Assembly: GCF_015159745.1 (NCBI RefSeq)
Contig: NZ_JADDOJ010000002.1
Location: 51,638-115,637 of the forward strand
Reading direction: 5' to 3'
DNA: 64,000 nt
DNA from: Ramlibacter aquaticus
GTDB taxonomy: Bacteria > Pseudomonadota > Gammaproteobacteria > Burkholderiales > Burkholderiaceae_C
Part shown: positions 1 to 10,179 of the stretch, in pieces
Position numbering within the stretch: the first letter of the stretch is position 1
Layout of the letters: each line of letters begins with the position of its first letter
Notes under the pieces: model-generated
Database searches by the model: none
Told to the model about the DNA's origin: nothing
What the model saw: only the letters and a program-made list of their open reading frames with translations
Translations under genes and position numbers: made by a program

Positions 1-3000
1 GACTGACTGCACGTCCCGCTTGCACATGGGCGTTTCCGTAGCTCATGTCGGAGCCGGCGCCGTTTTCACTGGAGCGGTTCGCGCTGGCAGTCACGCTGAA
101 GGCTGTGGATGGCCCACCCAGGTTGAACCCGAGCCCGAGGCTGGCCCCACTCGATGAGCTCTGGTTCGAATTGGCGCTGGTGTTCCTTGAAGCCTGCAGT
201 TGGATTTGGTTGTCCGCCTTCAGGCTCACATCAGCGCCAGCGGTGATCTCACTGCCCTGGACCAGCAGATTGCTGTCCCGCCCCCCACCCGTCGCTTCGA
301 TGCGAACGTCGCCGCCGGCCGCCACGGTCGATGCGCGTGCGGTGTCACTCTGGCTGCTGCTTTGGCTGCTGCTGTGCGACGAGCCCACGCTGATGCTGAT
401 GCCTATACCGCCCGTCTTGTCACCAGCGTCCCTGGCCTTTTGCGTGTCGATCACCGCCGAACTCAGATGCGACGCGGCCACTGCCGAGCCCAAGGCCTTC
501 ATTCGCCCGTCATGGGTCTGGCCCACGGCCTTCGCCACGTTGCTGGCGCTCTGCAAGGCCGTGATGGCCGGCGCAGTCAAGCCCACCGTGACCCCGCTCT
601 GGCTGAAATGCGTCTCGCTGGTCTGGCTCTGACGCTCCCTGGCTTCCAGGATCTGCACCTGTCTGGCCTGGATGTCGACATTGCCCCTGGCGCTCAGGAT
701 GTCGCTGCCAACCTGGAGATACTGCTGGCCGGCCGTGATGCTGACATTGCCCTGGATCGCACCCACCGTGCTGGCTGTCGAGGTCGTGCTCTGCGACTGC
801 TGGGCCTGCGACTGATCGCGGGTGCCGACTGTGACACTGAGGCCGCCGTTGCTCATCAGGCCTGACTCGTGGACCTGCCTGTAACCGGATTCGCTCGTCT
901 GGCTGTTGACAGCCAGGATGCTGACGTCACCCCCCGCGGAAATGGTCGTCCCCCGATCGCTCACCACATTCGAGCCTTGCAGGGTGACGTCCTTGTTGGC
1001 ATGCAAGTTCACCGTCGATCCGCCGATGGTCGAGCCGACCGCGTCAAGATGCTCGGACGCACGGCGTTCCACGCCGCTGCGAGAGCTCACGATGCCGCTG
1101 CGCGAAAACTGTTCGTCATAGCTGCTCAGGCTGTGCTCGTGCCCTGCGCCGACGAGGATGCTTCCGCCCGCAGCGACTGTGGTGGAACCGCTTGCGCTGA
1201 TTTCGGATGCTGTCAGGCGGACATCCTTGTCGGCGAAGACGCCCAGAGCGCCCCCGGCACTGAGACTGGCGCCTCTGAGCGTCTCCTCATGGCGGGACGT
1301 TTTACCCTGACTCGCCACAGTACCCGCCGTGTCCCAGCTGCTGTTCATCAGCGCGACATCCTTGGCCGCGGCAAGGTTGACGCTTCCACCCACAGCCACG
1401 AGGGCGCGATTGTTGTCCTGGTTGCCCAACTGGACACTGCTTCCGGCGACGTTGAGGTCACCTGCCACGATCACGGCGGCATTGCCACCGACACTGACTG
1501 TGCTGCCGGTGTTCTGCGTGAAGTCGCTGGTGCCGGAGCCGCCGTAGCGATTGGAAGATTTGGCTTCCCGCGTCTGCACGGTACCGAGGTTCCAGTTGCC
1601 CCCCGCCTCTATCGCCAGGTCGCCCCCTACCGAAAGCTTGGCCCCTTGCTGGTTCAGGTCTGCGCCTGTCTTGATGGACGCGGCGTCCGTGACCTCGATG
1701 CCCGCCTGCCGGTCCATCGTGGTCTTTGTCCCCGAAGATGAAGCGCCAGTGCGGGTCATCGTGAGCAGGTTGAGGTTGTTACCAGCCTCCATGAACAGTG
1801 ACCGTGCCCTGACAGATGCACTTTCGAGATTGATGTCACGGCCTGCGTACAAAATCATCTGGCGGCCGGCTGTCAAGGATCCGCCGGTCGTACTCAGGTC
1901 GGCCTGCGATGTCAGTGTCAGGTCCGTCCTAGCCTCGATGCTGCCGCCGTTGCTGAGACCCTGGAGATCGTTCAGATGGATGGTGTTGGCCGCAATCAGT
2001 GCCCCATCACGCCTCAGGCTCGCTTGACTCAGGCGGCTCAGGTAGACCTGAGGGACCAAGGCGGTGGTCGTCGTCCCGTCGGGAAGGGTCACAGTCTGGG
2101 CGACCAGCCAGACGATGTCGCTGGTCAACGAGCGGACCTGTTCGGCAGTCAGGGCCACACCTGGGCGCAGGTCCAATTCCCTGGCGACCGTCACAGCGCT
2201 GTGCATCAGGGCCAGGTACTCCTCGTCGACCGAGGAATAGTCGCCCACGAACTGGCGCCCGGTGAGTTGGTGGATCTGTTCATTGACCAGTCGCTGTTCG
2301 TAGGAGCCATCCCCAATGCGTTTCTGCAAAGCGTCGGCGTCGAGGCCCAAGGCCGCGACCAAGTAGTCCGAACTCAAAGAGGGCTGACCACCCGCGAAGC
2401 GGGGGTTGGTCTGTATCAGGTAGTGCGCGCGGGCGTCCTGGGTTGGCTTGTAGAGCCCGTTGTCTGGCAGCACAGGCGGCACCACGTTGACGGTGGGCGC
2501 CGACGGCGCGCTGATGCCCGTCGAAGCAGCGCCGTTGTGGATCGTGGCACCGGTTCCCAGCACAGCGCTATTCGCGGTCAAGCTGGATTCGTACAGGTTC
2601 CGGTTGTAACTTCGGTTGTCGCCCGGCGCGTCGCAGCCCGAGTTGCAGAAGGTCTGGGTCCAGATCCAACCCCGGTACGTCCGGTAGACGTAGTCGCCGC
2701 TGTAGCTGACCTGTATCCGCGGCGACGGAGCGCCGCGCCAACTCTCCTGGTCCACGTTGACGCCGCTCAGGTCCACGCTCCCACCGCTGGCGACCTGACT
2801 CCAATAGTTCTGCAGCGTTCCGGCCATCACCGCCAGGTTCCCGCCTGCAGCAATGCGGGCCATGGGGCTGATGGTCTGCACCGTGTTCTGCAACGCAGAT
2901 CCGGTATAGGTCGTGTAGAGGTAATCGCTGTTGTACAGGCCACCGTGGGGCGGGTCGATATACACCCCGCCGATGCCCGTCGCGTCGGGAGTGTTGGTCT

Positions 3001-5974
3001 GCCCCGTGGTTCCCGACAGACTGATGTTCAAATCGCCCAGTACCTGGCTGCTGACCGGCTCGTCGAACGTGCTGCTCATGGTCAGGCGGCGCCGTGTGTT
3101 GATCACGCTTTTCGCAGCCAGCACCATGTCGCTACCGGACTGCAGCAAGCCGGACCGGTTGACAATTTCCTTAGCCTGGGTGAGGTTGCCGCTCGTATCG
3201 GCCGGGCCCGCAAGCACGACACGGCCCATGCCGAGAATCGTGGTCGTTGCGGCGGTGTCCGTGACGGTCGTGTCATCGGCATTGACGATGCTCCCCGACA
3301 GCATCACCAGGCTGCCGTTCGGATCGAACGCGCCGATTACGGCTTTCGGACCTGTATTGACGATGGCGCCAGGCGCGGCGAGAACGACAGTCCCACCGAT
3401 CACGTCGCCGCTGTTCGTGATCGAACCCGCCGGATCCCTGGCGCTCACGCTCAATTTCGCGCCCGCGAGGAGGCCGCCGGTGTTCGTGGCACTGGCCGCA
3501 GCAATGGAGAGATCCCCTTGGGCCTGCAGCAGCCCGGAATTGCTCACGGAGCCCGAGGTCGTGAAGAACAGGTTCCGGTTGGCCGCGAAGGCAGGCGTGC
3601 TGATGTTCTGGTCGCCCGTTGTTTCCACCCGCAGGTCACGGGCGGCGACCAAGGAACCGTACCCGCTGCCGTTTGCCGCCCCCGCCCATTGCGGGGCCAG
3701 GATGGACAGGTCACGGCCGGCCATGATGGCGCCCCCCGTGTTGTCGAGACGGGTCGCAGCCACTGTTCCGTCGCGGCCAGCGTAGACCGATCCCTCCCGG
3801 TTGGAGATGACGGAAGCATTGAGCGTAACGTCTGCGCCACTGCTGACCTGGCCGTTTCCGTTTTCAAGGGTTCCAGCGCTGAGGCTCAGCGAGTTCAGGC
3901 CATACAGCTGGCCATGCCCGTTGCTCAGCACGCCTGCTATCGTCCCCGTGAGACGCTGGGCCACCACGGTGCCGCTGCGATTGTCCATCTCGCCCAGGGA
4001 CAGATCGACCTCGTGCCCGCTCACCGCGCCGGCGGCGTTGTTCAACGTTGCCACCTCCAGCAGAACCCGGCCCGCGCTCAGCGTTCCCGCACTGTTATTC
4101 AGGGTCTGGCCTGCCATGGCGTTCGCGACCACATGAATGGCGCCGGTGTCTCCCAGGCCCAGGACCTGGGCTCCGGCGGTGCTGATGGGGCCAGACCTGG
4201 CCGCCAGCATGACGGTCCTGCCAAGTATTTGGCCGGCGGAGAGATCCACGGTGGCGCCGGCAAAGCTGAGGTCGCCGGCAGCCACACTGGTGCCATTCGC
4301 GCTCAGTGTTTGCGCGGCAGTCACGGTGAGATCGCCGACGCTGCTCCAGCCACCATCGGGTTTCAGGCCGGCCCCCAGAAGCGACCCACTGCTCGCAGCG
4401 ATGCGTCTGGCTGTCACGGTTGTGTCGCCATTCGCGGCGACGAAGCCCGTGTTGAACAGCGCCGCGCCCGCGTGGACCGTTGTGTTGCCACCTGCGTACA
4501 GGCTGCCCGAATTGATGACATCGGCCGCGGCGTTGACCTCCAGGTCTTGCCTCGCCTGCACTGTGGCATGGCGGGTGTCGATACGACCGCCGTTCGCCTC
4601 CGTGGCGTTCAACCGGACGTATGCGCCCGCGGTCTGGCTGCCAGACACGTCGATGCTGCCGCCAGTCAATTGCACAAGGCCCCCCGCAATGTTCAGGCCG
4701 TTGGCAAGCACGCCCAAGTTCGCCCGGACCACGAGATCACCTGTGGGCGCCAGCCCCCCCTCGGCACTGAGGCCGGCAGCAAGCAATCCGGCGCTCGTGC
4801 TGCTCAGGCGTTCCGCAGTGATCGTGTTGTTGCCTTGCGCTGCGAGGGTGCCGCTGTTGCTGATCGCAGCGCTACCGGCAATGAACGCGTCGCGTCCGGC
4901 CACGACGGTTCCGCTGTTGGTGAGATCACCATGAACCGTCATCTCGAGATTGCGGCGTGCTTGCACCACGCCCAGGTTGCTCAGTTCGCCGTTCACGCTG
5001 AGCACAAGATCGGACGATGCCGCCCCCACCATCCCCGCGTTGGTCGAACCGACGCCCGATTCCGTCGCCAAAAGCCAGATCCTGCCGGCATACACCCCTC
5101 CCAGCTGCGCCACATCGATCGCGAAGGTCGGCTTCGGGCCGGCCTGTCCAGCGCCGCTGGGGGCGACTGTCGCGGCATCTGCGCTGACGACGTTGACGCC
5201 CGTGACGACCGTCAGGTCCTTCGCCCAGACACCGGCGTTCACCTGAACCGAACGCGCGAGGAGGTGGGCGTAGTCTGCGTCGTAGGCATCCATGCCCCGG
5301 TCATTGACTGAAAGCTGGCCGCCCTGCACGTTGAAGTTTTCGATCGCGCCGCTCGCGCCGTATCGCGGTGCGCCCGTGGTGAGTGTCACGCCTGCGGCGT
5401 TGATGAAGCCGCCATTGATCGCAATCCCGGCCGGGTTGGCAATGACCACATCCGCCTTTTGCCCACCCACCTCGACATACCCGTTCAGCTGCGTCGGGTT
5501 GCTGCTGCTCACCTCGTTCACGATGACCCGCGCCGAACCCGTGGCCAGCCAAGGGTTCGGTCCCACGGCCCCGGCCAATTGGGTTTGTGCTCCGGTGCGG
5601 CTGTTGTTGAGCACCACCCCGTTCCCCAGCACATCGAACTGCGCGTAGCTGTTGCGAGAGACGCCCGCGGCACCCGGTGTCTGGATGTTGACCACCGGCG
5701 TTCGGTTCGCCCCGGCCAGCACGGTGGGGCGTTGCCCGCCAGGTGCATTGGGGTTCGCCACCACCTGTGCCAGCGCAGGCTGCAGCAACCAACCCAGGAC
5801 CGCGAAGGTCATCCAGGGGCGGACCAGCCCTCCCTGCGGACGGGTGGCTGCATGCATGCGGGAGCGCCTGTCACGCCGCGCAGTGGCGGACGAGCTGGCT
5901 GTCGCAGTCTCGGATACTGCCATCATCTGGCCGCGATGGCGGTTGAAGACGACGCGGTGACGCTGCTGATTCAT
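1..5974 (-). CDS. TpsA exoprotein (FHA/CdiA-like), C-terminus outside window
   Basis: Secreted partner of a two-partner (type Vb) system, exported by the TpsB encoded just upstream. I read the frame from ATG 5974 to the left edge without meeting a stop, about 1,990 codons, so the C-terminal (possibly toxic) part and any immunity gene are not in the window. Residues 1-20 resemble the extended signal peptide of large autotransported proteins (start MNQQRHRVVFNRHRGQ); a hydrophobic stretch ends at ALA-Q70, the likely cleavage site. The TPS domain follows, with NNSRTG near 124, IVNEV near 151 and NPAGI near 180, the FHA NPNGI motif with N to A. Residues about 1168-1310 (start LPDNGLYKPTQDARAHYL) match the central region shared by CdiA and FHA proteins; from about 1780 come serine-rich FHA-2 type repeats. 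The gene starts 40 bp after tpsB. Adhesin versus contact-dependent inhibition cannot be decided here. Confidence 0.9.
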   Translation of the reverse strand, partial: MNQQRHRVVFNRHRGQMMAVSETATASSSATARRDRRSRMHAATRPQGGLVRPWMTFAVLGWLLQPALAQVVANPNAPGGQRPTVLAGANRTPVVNIQTPGAAGVSRNSYAQFDVLGNGVVLNNSRTGAQTQLAGAVGPNPWLATGSARVIVNEVSSSNPTQLNGYVEVGGQKADVVIANPAGIAINGGFINAAGVTLTTGAPRYGASGAIENFNVQGGQLSVNDRGMDAYDADYAHLLARSVQVNAGVWAKDLTVVTGVNVVSADAATVAPSGAGQAGPKPTFAIDVAQLGGVYAGRIWLLATESGVGSTNAGMVGAASSDLVLSVNGELSNLGVVQARRNLEMTVHGDLTNSGTVVAGRDAFIAGSAAISNSGTLAAQGNNTITAERLSSTSAGLLAAGLSAEGGLAPTGDLVVRANLGVLANGLNIAGGLVQLTGGSIDVSGSQTAGAYVRLNATEANGGRIDTRHATVQARQDLEVNAAADVINSGSLYAGGNTTVHAGAALFNTGFVAANGDTTVTARRIAASSGSLLGAGLKPDGGWSSVGDLTVTAAQTLSANGTSVAAGDLSFAGATVDLSAGQILGRTVMLAARSGPISTAGAQVLGLGDTGAIHVVANAMAGQTLNNSAGTLSAGRVLLEVATLNNAAGAVSGHEVDLSLGEMDNRSGTVVAQRLTGTIAGVLSNGHGQLYGLNSLSLSAGTLENGNGQVSSGADVTLNASVISNREGSVYAGRDGTVAATRLDNTGGAIMAGRDLSILAPQWAGAANGSGYGSLVAARDLRVETTGDQNISTPAFAANRNLFFTTSGSVSNSGLLQAQGDLSIAAASATNTGGLLAGAKLSVSARDPAGSITNSGDVIGGTVVLAAPGAIVNTGPKAVIGAFDPNGSLVMLSGSIVNADDTTVTDTAATTTILGMGRVVLAGPADTSGNLTQAKEIVNRSGLLQSGSDMVLAAKSVINTRRRLTMSSTFDEPVSSQVLGDLNISLSGTTGQTNTPDATGIGGVYIDPPHGGLYNSDYLYTTYTGSALQNTVQTISPMARIAAGGNLAVMAGTLQNYWSQVASGGSVDLSGVNVDQESWRGAPSPRIQVSYSGDYVYRTYRGWIWTQTFCNSGCDAPGDNRSYNRNLYESSLTANSAVLGTGATIHNGAASTGISAPSAPTVNVVPPVLPDNGLYKPTQDARAHYLIQTNPRFAGGQPSLSSDYLVAALGLDADALQKRIGDGSYEQRLVNEQIHQLTGRQFVGDYSSVDEEYLALMHSAVTVARELDLRPGVALTAEQVRSLTSDIVWLVAQTVTLPDGTTTTALVPQVYLSRLSQASLRRDGALIAANTIHLNDLQGLSNGGSIEARTDLTLTSQADLSTTGGSLTAGRQMILYAGRDINLESASVRARSLFMEAGNNLNLLTMTRTGASSSGTKTTMDRQAGIEVTDAASIKTGADLNQQGAKLSVGGDLAIEAGGNWNLGTVQTREAKSSNRYGGSGTSDFTQNTGSTVSVGGNAAVIVAGDLNVAGSSVQLGNQDNNRALVAVGGSVNLAAAKDVALMNSSWDTAGTVASQGKTSRHEETLRGASLSAGGALGVFADKDVRLTASEISASGSTTVAAGGSILVGAGHEHSLSSYDEQFSRSGIVSSRSGVERRASEHLDAVGSTIGGSTVNLHANKDVTLQGSNVVSDRGTTISAGGDVSILAVNSQTSESGYRQVHESGLMSNGGLSVTVGTRDQSQAQQSQSTTSTASTVGAIQGNVSITAGQQYLQVGSDILSARGNVDIQARQVQILEARERQSQTSETHFSQSGVTVGLTAPAITALQSASNVAKAVGQTHDGRMKALGSAVAASHLSSAVIDTQKARDAGDKTGGIGISISVGSSHSSSQSSSQSDTARASTVAAGGDVRIEATGGGRDSNLLVQGSEITAGADVSLKADNQIQLQASRNTSANSNQSSSSGASLGLGFNLGGPSTAFSVTASANRSSENGAGSDMSYGNAHVQAGRAVS

Positions 5975-6014
5975 GGCGTGCCCTGGGTGGAAGTGGATGG
6001 AATCTGTCGCGCGC

Positions 6015-7716
6015 TCAGCCAGCGGATCCAGAAGACCAGTGCAGGCTGAACCCCACGCTCCAGGGTGAGGTCGGGAAGGCCCGCGGCTTCGAGATGGGCG
6101 TGCCGATGGACAGGTCGTACTGGACCTTCGACCATTGGCCCCGGAGGCCCAGCACTGCGCCGCATAGCGCGGTTCCAGCGAGGAGCCTGGCACTCGGGCC
6201 TCCCACCTGACCGTAGTCGACCCCGGTGTAGAGCTCGTGCCCAGGTGCGGGAAGCGCAAGCGCGAGCTCATTGCGCCACAAGCCCCCGCGCTCGGCGCTG
6301 AGCTGTTGCTCGCCGTCGAAGCCGCGCACGGTATAGCGGCCACCGATGGCAAAGCGGTCCGAAGGAACAAGTGGCGTTCGGTTGAACTGCAGTCGCCACT
6401 GGCCACCGTAGCGCAACTGGCCAGCCCCCCACTGCATGGGCACTGTGAAGGCTGCGTCTGCGGCGATCAGCGAGAGGCGAGACGTGCCTTCGCCAAAGGT
6501 CTCCTCGGGTGCGCGCAGCGATCCTAGGGCCCCAGTCCCGTGCCTGTAGGCCAGGCGGCCGTCGAAGTTGGCAGAACCGAAGCTCTGGGTGCGCTGCAAT
6601 TGCATCTCCCAGCCCGCCTCGATGCGACGCTGGACGAGCACCTCGGTGTCGTCAATGAAGTTCTGACTTGATTTCCGCCAGCCTTTCAATGTGACGGAGG
6701 TCCTGCCACCCTGGTCGCGCTGCACCACCCGTGACAGGGCCGCCTCGCCGGCGCGGTTGAGGCCGCGGTAATCAATGGCACCGTTGAGGCCCGCGACACG
6801 CTGGAGGTAACGGTTCTCGCTACCCGTCAGACCGAACAGCCAGTAGCCCCACGGCACGTCGTAGTGGACGGTGTAGCCCTGTGTTCCCCGGTCAGCAGGT
6901 TTGCGGCCTGGACGCCCGAGGTTGAGCGTCAGGTACAGGAGATCGTTGATGTTCAACGCGTTGTCGTAGCTCAGGGTCGCACTGCCCACATACTTTCCGG
7001 TGCCTGTGGTGCCGCTGTCATCGACACTCAAGTTCAATCGGATCGGCAGGTTCTGGCTGTAGCGGACGACGAGATCACTTTGGCCCGGCCCGACCTGCCC
7101 CTCCCCCGCGAGGGTCTGTGCCGGTTCGACCTGGATTTCAGCCTCGGCCGTGGGCACCCGCTTGAGGTTCTCCAGCGCTTGCTCCAGATCCGGCAAAAGG
7201 AGGATGTCCCCCTCCTCCGACGGGGCGGATTGACCGGATCCGTCCCGGGATGACGACGAATCGAAGCTCGCCCGATTGCAGGTTCTGTTCGGGCGCGACC
7301 ACGCGCGTCGTGATGTACCCGCGACGAACAACCGCCTCCTGCGCCCGATCCTGCAGGAGGGCGACGCCCACAACACCAATGCAGCGCCCCAGCGGCGCAT
7401 CATCCCCGTCAGGGCCCGCAAGGGCCGCCTCCAGCCACGTTTGCCAGGACGGCAATGCGCTATCGCCGAACTGCCAGTCGATACGCGCGAGCGGGAAGCA
7501 GGGCTGCTCCCTGTCAGGTAACCGCCGACGCAGGGCGGTCACAACCGACGACATTCGAACATCGGGATGCGCTTCGAGCGCCCGCCGCTGCGCATCCTCC
7601 CTCTCCTCCGACCGCCTTTGCTGCACGCCAAGGTCTGGCGCGGCCTGAGCCGCAACAAGGAACGGGGCGCAGGCCATGAGGCAGCCAATCCAGCCACGAA
7701 TGAGGTGCTCAGGCAT
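6015..7716 (-). pseudogene. TpsB outer-membrane transporter (ShlB/FhaC/HecB family), frameshifted
   Basis: Outer-membrane POTRA/beta-barrel transporter for the adjacent TpsA. The N-terminal part starts at ATG 7716 (signal peptide ending AQA near residue 25; an upstream TTG at 7759 is less likely) and reads through the POTRA region to PGRIRSIRPV. The barrel part continues in another frame from SEEGDILLLPDLEQ onward to the stop at 6015, with the family motif GGRYTVRGFDGE. The break coincides with a run of five C on the plus strand (7208-7212). Removing one base there gives an uninterrupted 566-codon gene, the normal size for the family. It may be a true null or phase-variable allele, or a sequencing error; the coding quality on both sides is intact, which favours a recent change or an error. 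Confidence 0.85.
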
Positions 7717-7958
7717 CGACAGAGATCCGCCGGGCGGCGTGGGACTCGAAGCCGTCAATCTGCGCCCTGCCAGAGCCTCATGGACTGCCGCGGAACAAAC
7801 GCCAGCATCCGCAGCGCGAGCACCCCCTAGGCTGGCGCAGAACTTCGCAGTCCCTCTGGAACATGGGCGATAGCCTCAGGGCCGCGGCAAGCAATGCGTC
7901 GCGCTCGGCAGCGTATCCGGCCCATCCGCGCCCGTCTGCATTGGGGGACAATATCGGA

Positions 7959-8879
7959 ATGAGCGCAGTCTGGACCTCAGTCGAACCCATGACCCTGGAG
8001 CGGGAGCGCAAGATCGAGCGCGAGACCCACAAGCTGGAGAAGCGCCTGTGCCGGCTGGTCGGCCAGGCCATCACCGACCACGACATGATCGGCGAGGGCG
8101 ACCGCGTGATGGTCTGCCTGTCGGGCGGCAAGGACAGCTACGGCCTGCTGGACATCCTGCTGAAGCTGCGCGAGCGCGCGCCCGTGCGCTTCGAGCTCAT
8201 CGCGGTCAACCTCGACCAGAAGCAGCCGGGCTTCCCGGCCGATGTGCTGCCGGCCTACCTCAAGGCGCTGGGCGTGCCCTTCCACATCGAGGAGCAGGAC
8301 ACCTACTCCATCGTCAAGGACAAGATCCCCGAAGGCAAGACGATGTGCAGCCTGTGCTCGCGGCTGCGCCGGGGCATCCTGTACCGCGTCGCGGATGAGC
8401 TGGGCGCCACGCGCATCGCCCTGGGCCACCACCGCGACGACATGCTGCAGACCCTGTTCCTCAACATGTTCTTCGGCGGCAAGCTCAAGGGCATGCCGCC
8501 CAAGCTGGTGAGCGACGACGGCCGCCACATGGTGATCCGCCCCCTGGCCTACGTGCCCGAGAAGGACCTGGTCCGCTGGGCCGCGCACCGGCAGTTCCCC
8601 ATCATTCCCTGCACCCTGTGCGGCAGCCAGGAGAACCTGCAGCGCAAGCAGGTGGGCGAGATGCTGCGCGACTGGGACCGCCGCTTCCCGGGCCGGCTGG
8701 ACAACATTCTGCACGCCCTGCAGAACGTGGTGCCCTCCCACCTGGCCGACGGAACGCTTTTCGATTTCAAGGGTCTTGAAATCACGGGCATTCCCGACGA
8801 CGCGGGCGACAAGGCCTTCGACGAGGAAGAATTCCCGGCGGCGCCCGGGCTGCCCGGGCTGCAGGTCATCCGGATCTGA
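7959..8879 (+). CDS. ttcA: tRNA 2-thiocytidine biosynthesis protein TtcA
   Basis: ATP-dependent, Fe-S-containing enzyme that thiolates cytidine 32 of certain tRNAs. The 306-residue protein has the PP-loop SGGKDS at 55-60, the CSLC pair (C130, C133) and the later CTLC pair (C218, C221); three of these cysteines normally hold the cluster. The ATG at 7959 is chosen because homologues begin shortly before the conserved [16 protein letters not shown] stretch; a start at 7989 is possible, and the longer frame back to 7863 looks non-coding. It is divergent from tpsB across a 242-bp gap in which I see no clear promoter. Confidence 0.95.
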   Translation: MSAVWTSVEPMTLERERKIERETHKLEKRLCRLVGQAITDHDMIGEGDRVMVCLSGGKDSYGLLDILLKLRERAPVRFELIAVNLDQKQPGFPADVLPAYLKALGVPFHIEEQDTYSIVKDKIPEGKTMCSLCSRLRRGILYRVADELGATRIALGHHRDDMLQTLFLNMFFGGKLKGMPPKLVSDDGRHMVIRPLAYVPEKDLVRWAAHRQFPIIPCTLCGSQENLQRKQVGEMLRDWDRRFPGRLDNILHALQNVVPSHLADGTLFDFKGLEITGIPDDAGDKAFDEEEFPAAPGLPGLQVIRI

Positions 8880-8909
8880 GGCGCGGCAGGCCGCGCGGGA
8901 GTAGCAGCC

Positions 8910-9482
8910 ATGAAAGCATCACGTTCGAGTCTTGTTGCGCTGCTGGCGATGCTGGCCTTGCTGGCCGGCTGCGCCGGCGTCACCACCATCGACAGCCAGG
9001 TGCGCGCCTTCTCGGCCGGCACCGCCCTGCCGGCCCCCACCAGCTACCGCTTCGAACGCCTGCCGTCGCAGCAGGACGTGAACCAGCCCCGGCTGGAGGC
9101 GATGGCGGACACGGCGCTGGCCCAGGTGGGCCTGCGGCGCGACGATGCCGCCCCGCGCCTGTCGGTGCAGATCGGCGCCCGGGTGCAGCAGGTGCTCTCG
9201 CCCTGGGACGACCCCTGGATGGGATGGGGCCTGGGCTGGCACCGCCACCACGGCGGCATGTTCATGGGCTCCCAGTGGACCAACCCCTGGTACCAGCGCG
9301 AAGTCAGCGTGATCGTGCGCGATCTTTCGTCAAACAAGGTGATCTTCGAGTCACACGCCACCAGCGATGGCCCCTGGGGCGACAACGCGATGGTGCTTCC
9401 CGCGATGTTCCAGGCCGCGATGGCCGGCTTCCCCAACCCGCCGGCCGGCCCGCGCACCGTCAACATCACAGTGCCCGGTTGA
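8910..9482 (+). CDS. DUF4136 family lipoprotein
   Basis: A 190-residue exported protein of unknown function. The N-terminus is a lipoprotein signal with lipobox LLAGC, so C21 should be lipidated; the next residue is Ala, consistent with outer-membrane sorting. The body fits the DUF4136 family: a stretch around YRFERLPS, then a hydrophobic strand (REVSVIVRDLSSNKVIFES) and an Ala/Pro-rich end. A Trp/Gly/His-rich loop (PWMGWGLGWHRHHGG) in the middle is striking. It lies 30 bp after ttcA and 55 bp before the phosphatase gene on the same strand, so co-transcription is likely. Confidence 0.8.
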   Translation: MKASRSSLVALLAMLALLAGCAGVTTIDSQVRAFSAGTALPAPTSYRFERLPSQQDVNQPRLEAMADTALAQVGLRRDDAAPRLSVQIGARVQQVLSPWDDPWMGWGLGWHRHHGGMFMGSQWTNPWYQREVSVIVRDLSSNKVIFESHATSDGPWGDNAMVLPAMFQAAMAGFPNPPAGPRTVNITVPG

Positions 9483-9537
9483 GCGGCCTGAACTGCTGGG
9501 CTTGAAGTCGGGCCACCACCCTCCACAATGGCAAGGC

Positions 9538-10179
9538 ATGGAGCCCACCCGCATCATCGCCATCCGGCACGGTGAAACGTCCTGGAACGCGGCCGCCCGC
9601 ATCCAGGGCCAGATCGACATCGGCCTGAACGAGAACGGCCTCTGGCAGGCCCGTCGCGTGGGCGAAGCCCTGGCCGGCGAACCGATCACGGCCATCTACA
9701 GCAGCGACCTGGGCCGGGCCTGGCAGACGGCGGCGCCCATCGCCGAGGTGGCGGGCGCGCCCGTGGTGCCCGAGCAGCGGCTGCGCGAACGCAGCTTCGG
9801 CATGTTCGAGGGCAAGACCTTCGACGAGATCCACGCCACCTGGCCCGAGCACGCGCAGGCCTGGCGCCGGCGCGAGCCGGACTGGGAGCCGCCCGAGGGC
9901 GGGGAATCGCTGGTGGACCTGCGCCGGCGCGTGGTCGAGGCCATGGAGGAACTGGCGGCGCGGCACCCGGGCGAGCAGATCGTAGTGGTGGCGCACGGCG
10001 GCGTGCTGGACGCGCTCTACCGCGTGGCCACCGGCCAGGAGGTGAACGCGCCCCGCACCTGGGAACTGCCCAACGGCGCGATCAACCGCCTGCTCTGGAC
10101 GCCGGAAGGCTTCACCCTGCTGCACTGGTCGGACACCCAGCACCTGGAACAACAAGCGGCCGATGACGGCAGCGCCTGA
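9538..10179 (+). CDS. Histidine phosphatase family protein (phosphoglycerate-mutase-like)
   Basis: Cytoplasmic phosphatase or mutase of the histidine phosphatase superfamily, 213 residues. The catalytic RHGET motif is at 10-14, the conserved Arg of SSDLGRAWQTA follows, and the second catalytic His lies in VVAHGG. Its size and the SFGMFEGKTF stretch resemble the GpmB / alpha-ribazole phosphatase branch; nothing nearby identifies the substrate. The start is ATG 9538; the frame is open farther upstream but that part reads as the shadow of the DUF4136 gene. Its last 17 bp overlap the next gene. Confidence 0.85.
   Translation: MEPTRIIAIRHGETSWNAAARIQGQIDIGLNENGLWQARRVGEALAGEPITAIYSSDLGRAWQTAAPIAEVAGAPVVPEQRLRERSFGMFEGKTFDEIHATWPEHAQAWRRREPDWEPPEGGESLVDLRRRVVEAMEELAARHPGEQIVVVAHGGVLDALYRVATGQEVNAPRTWELPNGAINRLLWTPEGFTLLHWSDTQHLEQQAADDGSA

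Noticed and set aside
1976..5311. Plus-strand open frame of 1,111 codons
   Set aside because: It is the exact antisense frame of tpsA. Its translation is low-complexity (Arg/His/Val/Gln-rich) without domains, whereas the minus strand reads as a complete TPS/FHA protein.
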